Shown: piece by piece, positions 1-8,297 of the stretch
Layout of the letters: each line of letters starts with the position of its first letter
How positions within the stretch are numbered: the first letter of the stretch is position 1
Source: Terrimonas ferruginea DSM 30193
GTDB lineage: Bacteria; Bacteroidota; Bacteroidia; Chitinophagales; Chitinophagaceae
DNA length: 64,000 nt
Direction of reading: 5' to 3'
Assembly: GCF_000425585.1 (NCBI RefSeq)
Contig: NZ_KE384402.1
Location: 4,204 to 68,203 of the forward strand
Translations under genes and position numbers: made by a program
The notes under the pieces: generated by a model
Databases searched by the model: none
What the model saw: the letters and a program-made list of their open reading frames with translations, nothing else
What the model was told of the DNA's origin: nothing

Positions 1-131
1 TTGTTGGCCAGTACGTTGCCAACGGGGTTGCGGGCAACGCCCTGGTAATTGAACAGCGCAGGTGCCTGCCCAAATACGCTGGTGTAAGCTGCGCACAACA
101 AAGCGAGCAGCAGCAAATAACTTCTTTTCAT
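1..131 (-). CDS. Secreted protein, N-terminal fragment (runs off window start)
   Basis: Only the first 43 codons are inside the window, reading leftward from ATG at 129-131. The start is MKRSYLLLLALLCAAYTSV, a clear signal peptide with a basic n-region and leucine-rich core, followed by a mature start of the type FNYQGVARNPVGNVLAN. From family knowledge, that NYQGVAR opening is common in large Bacteroidota surface or tail-fibre-like proteins, but the rest is missing and I assign no function. It lies 34 bp downstream of the T9SS cargo gene on the same strand, so the two are probably co-transcribed. Confidence 0.75.
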   Translation of the reverse strand, partial: MKRSYLLLLALLCAAYTSVFGQAPALFNYQGVARNPVGNVLAN

Positions 132-165
132 TGTTTTCGTGATTAGTGTTAGGTTAATGGTTGGA

Positions 166-723
166 TCAGTTAGACATCTTCAAAACTTTCAGACCGCTGT
201 GGCGGATCACTTCGATGTTGTCGCCCGGACGTACACGGTCGGGCTTCAGATCGGCGATCACGAAGTACAACCCATCGGGACGCGCACTCAGGTCAAACAG
301 GTCGATGCGGCAGCAGCCGTTGTACTGGTAGCTTCGCTTTTCCAGTACACGACCGGTGGCATCCACCAGTTGCAGCGACATGCGCCCGGTCTCACGCACA
401 AAAAAGCTCACTTCGAACTTCCCTGTGGTGGGGTTGGGGAACAAACGGTAATCACCTTTTTCGAACAACAATGTCATTGGAGAATTGCCGATCTTGTCGG
501 TGCAGGGTTGTAAAACACCCTGCGTAACGATCACGGCGCTGTCGGCTGGTTTGATCGTGGAGATCGCCAGCATCTCTCCAAAACTCCATTCGAAACGGTG
601 ATAAGATGAAGGGTTGTCGTAACTACCTCCGGCAACGTTGAATGTAGCGGGAGTGACCGACTGGGCATAACAAAGGGACATGGCAAGAAATGTTGCCAGG
701 AAGGAAAGTAGAGGTTTCCTCAT
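166..723 (-). CDS. T9SS type A sorting domain-containing secreted protein
   Basis: A 185-residue exported protein. An N-terminal signal peptide (MRKPLLSFLATFLAMSLCYA) is followed by a short unrecognised region of about 85 residues. A C-terminal sorting domain starts near residue 100 with the hallmark YRLFPNPTTGKFEVSF and continues with the beta-strand pattern of the type IX secretion CTD (LVDATGRVLEKRSY, DLSARPDGLYFV). The C-terminus is a little longer than usual because IEVIRHSGLKVLKMSN closes the domain. In this family the CTD directs outer-membrane passage and surface attachment. The passenger is too short to name. It precedes the partial secreted gene on the same strand and has a good promoter at 801-831. 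Confidence 0.85.
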   Translation of the reverse strand: MRKPLLSFLATFLAMSLCYAQSVTPATFNVAGGSYDNPSSYHRFEWSFGEMLAISTIKPADSAVIVTQGVLQPCTDKIGNSPMTLLFEKGDYRLFPNPTTGKFEVSFFVRETGRMSLQLVDATGRVLEKRSYQYNGCCRIDLFDLSARPDGLYFVIADLKPDRVRPGDNIEVIRHSGLKVLKMSN

Positions 724-800
724 CGAGACGGGTTTATTGGTTAAATGGTATGGTTAATTCCTGCCTGTGAACAGGCATGGCTACGAGGTAATGGCTGGAG

Positions 801-831
801 CAAAAATACGGGGTCTTAAGGGTGCAGCAAT
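801..831 (-). promoter_or_regulatory. Bacteroidota-type promoter of the T9SS cargo gene
   Basis: Reading leftward, ATTG (828-831) lies 19 bases upstream of TATTTTTG (801-808). This fits the TTTG-N19-TAnnTTTG pattern of the primary Bacteroidota sigma factor apart from one -33 base. The leader to the ATG at 723 is about 75 nt. Confidence 0.55.
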
Positions 832-903
832 ACCCCATTTATGTGATTTTTCACTTATTTTTTAAAGAAAAAATACTACGAAGCGGTAAAAGTGCTAGTT
901 GGA

Positions 904-980
904 GAATTTGATGATTTGAAAATTTGAAAGCTGACATACTGAGATTATCAAATCCTCAAATTTCCAACTTGTCAAATCAG
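904..980. repeat. Family A array (ATTTGANN units), inverted arms
   Basis: Left arm of 8-base units ATTTGATG, ATTTGAAA, ATTTGAAA. After a short spacer an inverted right arm follows (units ATCAAATC, CTCAAATT, GTCAAATC read on the plus strand). The right arm stops 2 bp from the def stop codon at 982-984. The two arms can pair into a long imperfect AT-rich hairpin downstream of def. Confidence 0.7.
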
Positions 981-981
981 T

Positions 982-1560
982 CTAGCCGGGAAAAGTCATC
1001 TTATAATCCACGCGGATCTTTCCTTTGGAGATGTCGGTAAGTTTGCCTTTCATGAGTTTGCGTTTAAGCGGAGAGAGGTGATCGATGAATAATTTACCAT
1101 CGATGTGATCATATTCATGAAGGATCACGCGGGCGGTGAGGCCGGTGAATGTTTTTTGATGAGGCTGGAATTGTTCGTCAAGGTAATCGAGAGTCACGGA
1201 TTCTTCGCGGTTTACGTCTTCGCGGATTTTAGGAATGCTGAGACAGCCTTCGTTGTAAGACCATTTATCTCCGCTCAGTTCCACAATGTGTGCGTTGATG
1301 AATACCGCTTTGAGGCCCGCATCGCCGGGGTATTCTGCTTTTTCGTCTTCGTCCATGTTGTCGAACATCTGGGCGGTATCTACCACAAAGAGGCGTATAT
1401 CGCGGTTGATCTGCGGTGCGGCGAGCCCTACCCCATTGCTGGCATACATGGTTTCCCACATGTCTTCGATCAGTTTATCGAGACCGGGATAATCGGCGCT
1501 GATGTCGCTGGCTACTTTTCTCAGAACGGGATGCCCGTATGCTACAATGGATAAAATCAT
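982..1560 (-). CDS. def: Peptide deformylase
   Basis: A 192-residue cytoplasmic Fe2+/Zn2+ hydrolase that removes the formyl group from the initiator methionine of nascent proteins. All three family motifs are present: GVGLAAPQ (residues 43-50), EGCLS (104-108, metal-binding Cys) and HEYDH (148-152, two metal-binding His and the catalytic Glu). Length is normal. It carries an insert around residues 65-82 (MFDNMDEDEKAEYPGDAG) that is richer in acid residues than in the E. coli enzyme. It lies 59 bp downstream of ruvX on the same strand, but that gap holds its own promoter, so it need not depend on readthrough. A family A array begins at its stop codon. Confidence 0.97.
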   Translation of the reverse strand: MILSIVAYGHPVLRKVASDISADYPGLDKLIEDMWETMYASNGVGLAAPQINRDIRLFVVDTAQMFDNMDEDEKAEYPGDAGLKAVFINAHIVELSGDKWSYNEGCLSIPKIREDVNREESVTLDYLDEQFQPHQKTFTGLTARVILHEYDHIDGKLFIDHLSPLKRKLMKGKLTDISKGKIRVDYKMTFPG

Positions 1561-1586
1561 GGATCGTTTGCTTCTTTGCGAAGCTG

Positions 1587-1617
1587 CAAAGGTAAAGATT
1601 CCGGGCTTACCGGCAAA
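1587..1617 (-). promoter_or_regulatory. Promoter of def (TTTG-N19-TACCTTTG)
   Basis: On the minus strand TTTG (1614-1617) is followed after exactly 19 bases by TACCTTTG (1587-1594), an exact match to the Bacteroidota -33/-7 pattern. The -33 element lies immediately next to the ruvX stop codon. The leader to the def ATG is about 25 nt. Confidence 0.75.
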
Positions 1618-1619
1618 GG

Positions 1620-2033
1620 TCAGTAATGATTGCGGAGATAATCCTGCAGCATGATGGTAGCCGCTATCTCATCTACCAATGCCTTATCGCGGCGCTGTTT
1701 TTTGCGCAAGCCCATTTCGAGCATGGCAGTTTTGGCCATTTTGGAAGTAAACCGTTCGTCTACCTTCTCAATGGGCATGGCCGGATATAGTTTTGTAAAC
1801 GTTTCTATAAATTTATCTACCAGCGGTGTGGCATGCGTATGCGTATCGTCGAGGTTGAGCGGATAGCCGATGAGCACGCGTTCCACCTGTTCGCGCTGCA
1901 GGTAGTCTTTCAGGTAGTCGGTCAGTTTAGGAGTATCCACCGTTGCCAATCCCGTGGCAATGATCTTCAATGGGTCCGTAACGGCGATGCCGGTGCGCTT
2001 CATTCCGTAATCCAATGCCATTATGCGAGCCAT
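1620..2033 (-). CDS. ruvX: Holliday junction resolvase RuvX / YqgF family
   Basis: A 137-residue RNase H-fold nuclease of the YqgF family, linked to pre-16S rRNA 5' processing and Holliday junction resolution. The acidic active-site residues are visible: Asp in ALDYGMKRTGIAVTD (N-terminus), Glu in VDERFTS (about residue 92) and Asp in VDEIAATIMLQDYL (C-terminus). Length matches the family. It starts with MARIMALDYG, and an alternative internal start at the second Met would cut into the first strand. The upstream gap is filled by a composite repeat (2044-2200) separating it from the UbiA gene on the same strand. Confidence 0.93.
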   Translation of the reverse strand: MARIMALDYGMKRTGIAVTDPLKIIATGLATVDTPKLTDYLKDYLQREQVERVLIGYPLNLDDTHTHATPLVDKFIETFTKLYPAMPIEKVDERFTSKMAKTAMLEMGLRKKQRRDKALVDEIAATIMLQDYLRNHY

Positions 2034-2043
2034 CTTTGAGTAG

Positions 2044-2200
2044 TTAGTTTTAAGTAATAAGTTTTAAGTCTTAGGTTGGAGGCAGAAGAGCCGGTTGTCG
2101 GTTCTTGTATACACGAACCAAGGTCACTCATTCACTATTCCCTATTCACCATTCACGATTGACGATTGACGATTCACCATTCACCATTCACGATTTCTAA
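2044..2200. repeat. Composite intergenic element: family B arm, palindrome, family C arm
   Basis: In order: AAGTNNT-type units (2048-2075), the palindrome GGTTCTTGTATACACGAACC (2100-2119, one base off perfect), then a C-family arm of 7-base units such as ATTCACC and ATTGACG (2128-2200). The C arm runs into the last codons of the UbiA gene and provides its stop codon. Confidence 0.75.
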
Positions 2201-3131
2201 ACCACAAATCCGCAATCACAAACACCGCAAACACCACCGAAGCGATGCCATTCGCCGTCATAAATGCCAGGTTAACACGACGCAGATCAGTGGGTTTGAC
2301 GATGGAATGCTGGTAAACGAGCATGCCGGCAAACACCACAAACCCTGTCCAGTACAGCCATCCGAAATGACCATAATAGCCTGCCGCGATCACACAACCC
2401 GCACTGATACCGTGCAACAGTTCCGACACGCGCAAGGCACGTGCTTTACCCAACCACGACGGAATGGAATACAATCGCTGCGAACGGTCAAATTCTTCGT
2501 CCTGTAAGGCGTAAATAATATCAAAACCACTTACCCAACAGATCACGGCAAAAGAAAACAACAGGGGCAGCAAAGCAAATTGACCGGTCACCGCCAGGTA
2601 GGCCCCGATCGGTGCCAGCGACAATCCGATGCCGAGTATCAGGTGGCAAAGCGGCGTAAAACGTTTCGTATAACTATACCCCAGTATCACGGCAAGCGCA
2701 ACAGGCGAGAGAAAAAAACATAACCGGTTAATAAAAAATGTACAGGCGATAAACAGCAGGCTGCTGATCAACGTAAACCATCCCACATGCGATGCCTTCA
2801 ATGCGCCGGCGGGTATTTCACGTACCGCCGTACGCGGATTTTTGGCATCAAATTCCCGATCGAGGTAGCGGTTGAAAGCCATGGCCGCGCTGCGCGCGAA
2901 CACCATACATAAAATCACCAATCCCAGGTATTTTGCCACCAGCCAGGGTGCGGCACCTGCCTCCAACTGGCCCAGCAATGAATCCGGCGTGTATAACAAT
3001 CCCCCCGAAGCCGTAAACAGTTCCCTGCCTGTGAGACTGATGCCCAGGAAAAACCCGATCAGCGCAAAAGGCATGGCAAAAATGGTGTGGGAAAATTTAA
3101 TCAGGCTGAGATAACGGCTCGTTGTGGACAT
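2181..3131 (-). CDS. UbiA-family aromatic prenyltransferase
   Basis: A 316-residue integral inner-membrane protein that transfers a polyprenyl chain to an aromatic acid in quinone synthesis. Both Mg-diphosphate motifs are present: NRYLDREFD (about residue 86, NRxxDxxxD) and DEEFD in YALQDEEFDRSQRLYSIP (about 213). Eight to nine hydrophobic helices are visible. The KRFTPLCHLILGIGLSLAPIGAYLAVTG stretch resembles 4-hydroxybenzoate-type enzymes. Bacteroidota use menaquinone, so MqnP of the futalosine route is a plausible role (inference). The -7 box TAACTTTG ends four bases before the ATG. The final residues RNREW and the stop codon are read from a family C repeat, so the native C-terminus may have been replaced. 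Confidence 0.88.
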   Translation of the reverse strand: MSTTSRYLSLIKFSHTIFAMPFALIGFFLGISLTGRELFTASGGLLYTPDSLLGQLEAGAAPWLVAKYLGLVILCMVFARSAAMAFNRYLDREFDAKNPRTAVREIPAGALKASHVGWFTLISSLLFIACTFFINRLCFFLSPVALAVILGYSYTKRFTPLCHLILGIGLSLAPIGAYLAVTGQFALLPLLFSFAVICWVSGFDIIYALQDEEFDRSQRLYSIPSWLGKARALRVSELLHGISAGCVIAAGYYGHFGWLYWTGFVVFAGMLVYQHSIVKPTDLRRVNLAFMTANGIASVVFAVFVIADLWFRNREW

Positions 3132-3162
3132 GCGGCAAAGTTAGCGCTATTGATAATGCGAT

Positions 3163-3693
3163 TTAGCGGAGGCGGTTGCGCACAAGCTCCCATAATACCA
3201 CCCCGGCGGCCGTGGCAATATTGAGGGAATGTTTCATGCCCAATTGCGGAATTTCAATACATCCTTCACATTCGCCAATGGTCGCCTGCTCCACGCCCGT
3301 CACCTCGTTGCCGAATATCACGGCCAGCGGCGCTTCGGTCAGCGATCCGGTCTTGTGAAGCGCAATACTATTCTCCGCCTGCTCCACCGCAAATACACGG
3401 TACCCCGCCGCTTTCAGTTCTGCGATTGCCTCGGAGCTGCGTGCGAAATGTTTCCAGGTTACGGTTTCCTCCGCACCCAGCGCGGTTTTGCGTATTTCTT
3501 TATGAGGGGGACAACCGGTATACCCGATCAGGTAAATGGCTTCGATCAGAAACGCATCACAGGTTCTGAATACACTTCCCACATTATAGGCGCTCCGGAT
3601 ATTTTCGAGTACCACCACTACCGGAATTTTCGAAGCCTGCCTGAATTCTTCCGGCGACATCCGGCCCAATTCGTCCATTGACAATTTTCGCAT
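3163..3693 (-). CDS. TrmH/SpoU-family RNA 2'-O-methyltransferase
   Basis: A SPOUT-fold methylase of 176 residues that uses S-adenosylmethionine to methylate a ribose in rRNA or tRNA. The three SpoU motifs are visible: NIRSAYNVGSVFRTCDAF (motif 1, catalytic Arg), AVIFGNEVTGVEQATI (motif 2) and IEIPQLGMKHSLNIATAAGVVLWE (motif 3, the trefoil knot). I chose the start MRKLSMDELG at 3693. A longer reading from 3717 adds MHILYFRG but overlaps a TATTTTCG box that sits 4 bases before 3693. There is no extra N-terminal RNA-binding domain, so the target cannot be named. Confidence 0.88.
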   Translation of the reverse strand: MRKLSMDELGRMSPEEFRQASKIPVVVVLENIRSAYNVGSVFRTCDAFLIEAIYLIGYTGCPPHKEIRKTALGAEETVTWKHFARSSEAIAELKAAGYRVFAVEQAENSIALHKTGSLTEAPLAVIFGNEVTGVEQATIGECEGCIEIPQLGMKHSLNIATAAGVVLWELVRNRLR

Positions 3694-3711
3694 CCCGCGA
3701 AAATACAGAAT

Positions 3712-3803
3712 GTGCAAATGTGTAAATATGGAAATGTGAAAATGAAAAAAATAGCCTCAGCCATTTCCACATTTACACATTCCGAATGGCACATTTTCAC
3801 ATT
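3712..3803. repeat. Family D array (AATGTGNA units), inverted arms
   Basis: Left arm AATGTGCA, AATGTGTA, AATATGGA, AATGTGAA (3712-3745), then an inverted right arm rich in ACATTTCC/ACATTTAC units ending at 3803. It sits between the DUF4139 terminator and the start of the RNA methylase gene. Confidence 0.7.
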
Positions 3804-3831
3804 AAAAAAGCCCCGCGTGCGGGGCTTTTTT
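3804..3831 (-). terminator. Intrinsic terminator of the DUF4139 gene
   Basis: GCCCCGC-gt-GCGGGGC stem flanked by A6 and T6, so it is symmetrical and could work in both directions. It starts 2 bp after the stop codon of the DUF4139 gene. Confidence 0.9.
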
Positions 3832-3832
3832 G

Positions 3833-5524
3833 TCATTTCAAATTAACAATCTTCTTGTCCTTCGGATATTTCACCGTATAGGTAAACCGTACACGTCTAC
3901 TTTCCCCGGGTTTCAGATCGATTTTCCAGGTGAGTACACCCGTCTCTTCGTTCACCGCCGCATTGCCATCGTCCTCGAGCTTCACTTCCACTTCCTTAAT
4001 CGTACTCAGCGGATACTGATCTTTCAGCAAGAGGTTCACATCGGTGAGTTTATTGTTCTTCACAATGATCTCATAGGTAAAGGTCTGCTTCGTATCGCGG
4101 CCGCTTGTTTTCAGGCTGCTCAATTCTTTTACCAATGATCTTTTTACCGCTATACGTTTGTCTTTGCCCAATGACAGGTTCAAGGTATCCGCAGTTGTGT
4201 TGGGATCGATTACCGATTTGCCTACATAGGTTTCGTCCATGATGATATTGGCATCGCCAGGCAGCAGATCAAGATTCTGCCAGTTGGCGATCTCGGCCAT
4301 CAGGTAAGCTTCTTTGTCTGCACGGGGCACTGCGTAGTTTTTTAACAAACAGGTGATCTCTTCGTCTTTGATCGACACGCTGTGCAACTGGCCATCGCTT
4401 TCAATATCATAGGGAAGATCGATTTCGAAATTCGTATTAAGCTGACCTTCATTAAGCGTTGTGTAAGACTGCAGCGTACTCGGATCGATGGTGTCTGCTG
4501 TTTTTTTAAACTCATAGTTACTCGATTGCCCTCTTACTACCACTTCCGATAATACTTTATCATCTCCATAAGATTGCACCACATTCCGGGTGGCATTGCC
4601 CACCGCCGCACGACGCTGCAGGTCTGTATAAATACCGGGTACATATATCTGCAGGAACCAGGGAGCCAGCACTGGTGCATTGGTGCCAAAACTCGGCGTG
4701 CCGGTGCTCAGTGTGAGTTTTGTTTTTTTCCAGAATATACCGGTCGTCTGGGTAAGCGCAGCCTTGTATACCAGTTTCACTTTGTTGGTCTTTGAATTTA
4801 CCCGGATATCATATACCGGCGTCCATCCCGCATTATTGGTGTAATAGGAAAGTGCAACAGGTATTTCCCCGGATCGTTTGCTGATCACCTGCAAAATGAT
4901 TTGTCCGTACGAGGGAGCACGTTTCGGGGCCAGTTGCTGCAATTCATTTAAACGAACCTGCAATTCACTCACACGGCGGTTGGAGGCAATAATCGTCTGC
5001 TCGTATTGGTAAATGCTGTTCTTCGCTTTTTCAATTTTTGCGTTGTAGTATTCGACCAGTTTGAGCACATCCTCGCTGGTCACGGGTTTGTTGCCACCCA
5101 CACTTACCATGGTTTCGATCAGTTTGCCTGTTTTTTCGAGTATCTCCCGCTGAATGCTGATCTGGTTTTGGATACGGCTGTTGTCCTGTTGAATCGCTGT
5201 TATACTGTCTTCTATCTTCCGGTATTCCGGTGTTTTGACCAGCGGAGGCAATTCCGGTGTGTACACCGAATATTTATGTGATAACAGGGCCACGTCTTCC
5301 GGGCAACTGATCTGCAAACTGTTTATATCGATGCTGGTGGCCAGTTGCCCGATCACGATGGTGCGGGTATTAGCCGTTATCGTCACTTTCGACTGATGCG
5401 TCAGTTCCGCACCGTAGCCAAAATAAACCGTTGCACTTGAAACAGCGGCCTCTGCGCGCGCTGTATCCTGGGCGTTAGCGACAGTGCCGGCTACCCATCC
5501 CATCAAAAACAAAATTTTCCGCAT
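3833..5524 (-). CDS. DUF4139 (MuiA-like) secreted protein
   Basis: About 563 residues from MRKILFLMGWVAGTVANAQ, a signal peptide. The longer reading from 5551 adds nine residues without signal character. After cleavage comes a DUF4140-like beta domain (VSSATVYFGYGAELTHQSKVTI). A coiled-coil segment follows near residues 95-200 (RKIEDSITAIQQDNSRIQNQ and following). The DUF4139 domain then runs from ILQVISKRSGEIPVALSYYTNNAGWTPVYDIRV to the end, closing with LTWKIDLKPGESRRVRFTYTVKYPKDK. Proteins of this family are periplasmic or surface-exposed, and MuiA was named for mucoidy inhibition. The biochemical role is unknown. A short internal motif VLSEVVVRGQ resembles a TonB plug start and lies in a disordered insert. 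Confidence 0.85.
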   Translation of the reverse strand: MRKILFLMGWVAGTVANAQDTARAEAAVSSATVYFGYGAELTHQSKVTITANTRTIVIGQLATSIDINSLQISCPEDVALLSHKYSVYTPELPPLVKTPEYRKIEDSITAIQQDNSRIQNQISIQREILEKTGKLIETMVSVGGNKPVTSEDVLKLVEYYNAKIEKAKNSIYQYEQTIIASNRRVSELQVRLNELQQLAPKRAPSYGQIILQVISKRSGEIPVALSYYTNNAGWTPVYDIRVNSKTNKVKLVYKAALTQTTGIFWKKTKLTLSTGTPSFGTNAPVLAPWFLQIYVPGIYTDLQRRAAVGNATRNVVQSYGDDKVLSEVVVRGQSSNYEFKKTADTIDPSTLQSYTTLNEGQLNTNFEIDLPYDIESDGQLHSVSIKDEEITCLLKNYAVPRADKEAYLMAEIANWQNLDLLPGDANIIMDETYVGKSVIDPNTTADTLNLSLGKDKRIAVKRSLVKELSSLKTSGRDTKQTFTYEIIVKNNKLTDVNLLLKDQYPLSTIKEVEVKLEDDGNAAVNEETGVLTWKIDLKPGESRRVRFTYTVKYPKDKKIVNLK

Positions 5525-5582
5525 ATTAATCCATTTTATACCCAGATGCACCGGCGGCTCATCTTACATAAAGGCCATTCCT

Positions 5583-5590
5583 TATTTTTG
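5583..5590 (+). promoter_or_regulatory. -7 box TATTTTTG of mutS, 5 nt from the ATG
   Basis: TATTTTTG followed by CCGCC and the mutS ATG at 5596. Transcription from this box would start at or within a few bases of the start codon. No TTTG is seen 19-20 bases upstream. Confidence 0.6.
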
Positions 5591-5595
5591 CCGCC

Positions 5596-8220
5596 ATGGC
5601 CAAAAGCAAGACAGAAGAAACTCCCATGATGCAGCAGCACCGGGCTATCAAACAGAAATACCCGGATGCCGTCCTGCTTTTTCGTGTGGGTGATTTTTAT
5701 GAAACATTCGGACAGGACGCCGTTATAGCGTCCGGCGTACTGGGCATTACCCTTACCAAACGGAACAATGGCGCCGCTTCCTCGCTGGAACTGGCCGGTT
5801 TCCCGCATCATGCACTCGATACCTATTTACATAAATTGGTCAAGGCCGGCTACCGCGTAGCCATCTGCGACCAGCTGGAAGATCCCAAAACGGCCAAAGG
5901 AGTTGTTAAAAGAGGCGTAACCGACATGATCACGCCCGGCACGGCGGTGAACGACAAATTGCTTGAGCACAATAGCAACAACTTCCTAGCCGCCCTGCAC
6001 ATCGAACAGGACGACCGCTTCGGCCTCGCCTTCCTGGATATTTCCACCGGCGAATTCTTTCTCGCCGAAGGCGACCGGGAATATGCCGATAAACTATTGC
6101 AGAGCTTCAAACCCGCGGAGATCGTTTATCAACGCCAGCACCAGAAGAAATTCCGGGAGTTTTTTGGTGGAAAAATGTACACCTATACGCTCGACGAATG
6201 GATTTTTGATCATACCTACGCTACGGATACGCTGCTCAAACATTTCCAGACACATTCCCTCAAAGGTTTTGGGGTGGATGACCTGCGCAATGGCATCATT
6301 GCCGCCGGCGCCATCATTCATTACCTCCGCGATACCGAACATCCCAACCTGCAACACATCACTTCGCTCCAGCAACTCAGCCGCGAAGATTTTCTCTGGA
6401 TGGACCGGTTCACCATCCGCAACCTGGAGCTGATCGGCAGCGGCCCCGACGCGGGACATACTTTATTGGGCGTACTCGACAACACCGTGTCGCCCATGGG
6501 TGCGCGACTGCTCCGTCGCTGGATCGTATTTCCGTTGAAAGACCTGCAAAAGATCAATCAACGCCTTGATCTGGTAGAATTTTTTATTAAGGAAACGGAT
6601 CTCCGCAACGAGCTGCAGCACGCGATCCGCCAGTGCGGCGACATCGAACGGCTTGTTTCCAAAATCCCATTGCGCAAGATCAATCCGCGCGAGGTATTAC
6701 AACTCGCCAGAGGGCTGCAACAGGTAAAAGAGATCAAAGAAAAATGCGAAGCCAGCGGCCAGGAGTACCTGCTCAGGATCGCCGCTTCACTCGATCCCTG
6801 CCCCGCCATCGCTGAAAAGATTGTTACAGAGATTATGGAAAATCCGCCGGCACTGGCCATCAAAGGCGGTTTTATTAATAACGGCGTTGATCCCGAACTT
6901 GACAAACTCCGCCAGATTTCGCAGAACGGCAAGGAATACCTCGCCCAATTGCAGCAGCAGGAAGCCGACCGCACCGGCATCCATTCGCTCAAAATCGGAT
7001 TCAACAATGTATTTGGTTATTACCTCGAAGTAACCAATTCCCATAAATCCAAAGTGCCGGCCGAATGGATGCGCAAGCAAACGCTCGCCAACGCAGAGCG
7101 CTATATCACGCCCGAATTGAAGGAATACGAAGAAACGATCACCGGCGCCGAAGAAAAGATCCTTCAACTGGAATTACAGCGTTATGAACAACTCGTCAAT
7201 GATTTGTTCGATTACCTCGCACCCATCCAGACCAATGGCCAACTGGCGGCCATCCTCGATTGCCTTTGCTGTTTCGCCTTCAATGCCATTCAATTCCAAT
7301 ATAAAAAACCTTTATTGCACGAGGGCGACGACTGGCAATTGAAAGATTGCCGCCACCCCGTAATCGAACGGCACCTGCCTCCCGGCGAAAGTTATATCAG
7401 CAACGACATCACACTCGACAAGACAGATCAGCAGATCATCATTCTCACCGGTCCCAACATGAGCGGTAAATCTGCTTTGCTGCGACAGGCCGCCCTGGTG
7501 ACATTGATGGCACACATGGGATCATTTGTACCCGCTGCGGAAGCCCATATTTCTTTGACGGATAAAATATTTACCCGCGTAGGCGCCTCCGACAATCTCA
7601 GCGGCGGCGAATCGACCTTTATGGTGGAAATGAACGAAACGGCAAGCATCATCAACAACATGACCGCGCGCAGCCTCATCCTGCTCGATGAGATCGGCCG
7701 CGGCACCTCTACCTATGATGGCATTTCCATCGCCTGGAGCATTGCCGAACACCTGCACAATTCCCCGCATCAGCCCAAAACGCTTTTTGCCACGCACTAC
7801 CACGAGCTCAATGAACTGGAAGAAAAGCTGGGACGCGTAAAGAATTACCATATCACCAATAAAGAATCCGGCAACAAAATCATTTTCCTGCGTAAACTGG
7901 CCCGCGGAGGCAGCACCCACAGTTTCGGTATCCATGTAGCTAAAATGGCCGGCATGCCGCCTTCACTGATCCAGCGGGCAAATGAAATACTGGTACAACT
8001 CGAAAGCCAGCACGTAAATGATGGTGAGGAAACAGCGGGCGGCTCGCTCGAAGGCAAGGTAAGACAACTGAATACGCCTAAAATGCAACTATCGATCTTC
8101 GACGCGCACAGCCAGACCTTTGAGGAAATCAGGGATTTGCTGCAGAATATCGATATCAACCGTTTAACGCCGGTGGAAGCCCTGCTAAAATTGCAGGAGA
8201 TCAGGGAACGGATAAAATAG
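5596..8220 (+). CDS. mutS: DNA mismatch repair protein MutS
   Basis: An 874-residue MutS that recognises mismatches and small loops and recruits MutL. The N-terminal mismatch-binding domain has the FYE motif in LLFRVGDFYETFGQDA (residues 27-42), whose Phe stacks on the mismatch. The connector, lever and clamp domains follow. The ATPase domain has Walker A GPNMSGKSALL (about residue 620), STFMVEM, Walker B LILLDEIGRGTSTYDG (about 695) and the LFATHYHELNEL loop. The C-terminal segment with VRQLNTPKMQLSIF is of the kind seen in Bacteroidota MutS. Length is normal. The gene is monocistronic in appearance and divergent from DUF4139, with an almost leaderless start. Confidence 0.98.
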   Translation: MAKSKTEETPMMQQHRAIKQKYPDAVLLFRVGDFYETFGQDAVIASGVLGITLTKRNNGAASSLELAGFPHHALDTYLHKLVKAGYRVAICDQLEDPKTAKGVVKRGVTDMITPGTAVNDKLLEHNSNNFLAALHIEQDDRFGLAFLDISTGEFFLAEGDREYADKLLQSFKPAEIVYQRQHQKKFREFFGGKMYTYTLDEWIFDHTYATDTLLKHFQTHSLKGFGVDDLRNGIIAAGAIIHYLRDTEHPNLQHITSLQQLSREDFLWMDRFTIRNLELIGSGPDAGHTLLGVLDNTVSPMGARLLRRWIVFPLKDLQKINQRLDLVEFFIKETDLRNELQHAIRQCGDIERLVSKIPLRKINPREVLQLARGLQQVKEIKEKCEASGQEYLLRIAASLDPCPAIAEKIVTEIMENPPALAIKGGFINNGVDPELDKLRQISQNGKEYLAQLQQQEADRTGIHSLKIGFNNVFGYYLEVTNSHKSKVPAEWMRKQTLANAERYITPELKEYEETITGAEEKILQLELQRYEQLVNDLFDYLAPIQTNGQLAAILDCLCCFAFNAIQFQYKKPLLHEGDDWQLKDCRHPVIERHLPPGESYISNDITLDKTDQQIIILTGPNMSGKSALLRQAALVTLMAHMGSFVPAAEAHISLTDKIFTRVGASDNLSGGESTFMVEMNETASIINNMTARSLILLDEIGRGTSTYDGISIAWSIAEHLHNSPHQPKTLFATHYHELNELEEKLGRVKNYHITNKESGNKIIFLRKLARGGSTHSFGIHVAKMAGMPPSLIQRANEILVQLESQHVNDGEETAGGSLEGKVRQLNTPKMQLSIFDAHSQTFEEIRDLLQNIDINRLTPVEALLKLQEIRERIK

Positions 8221-8297
8221 CGCTGAAAAATGAAAATCAGCCACCCGGATTAGGTCCAATGCAAAAAGTTCTTATTTTTACTTCAAACCAAGTTAAC

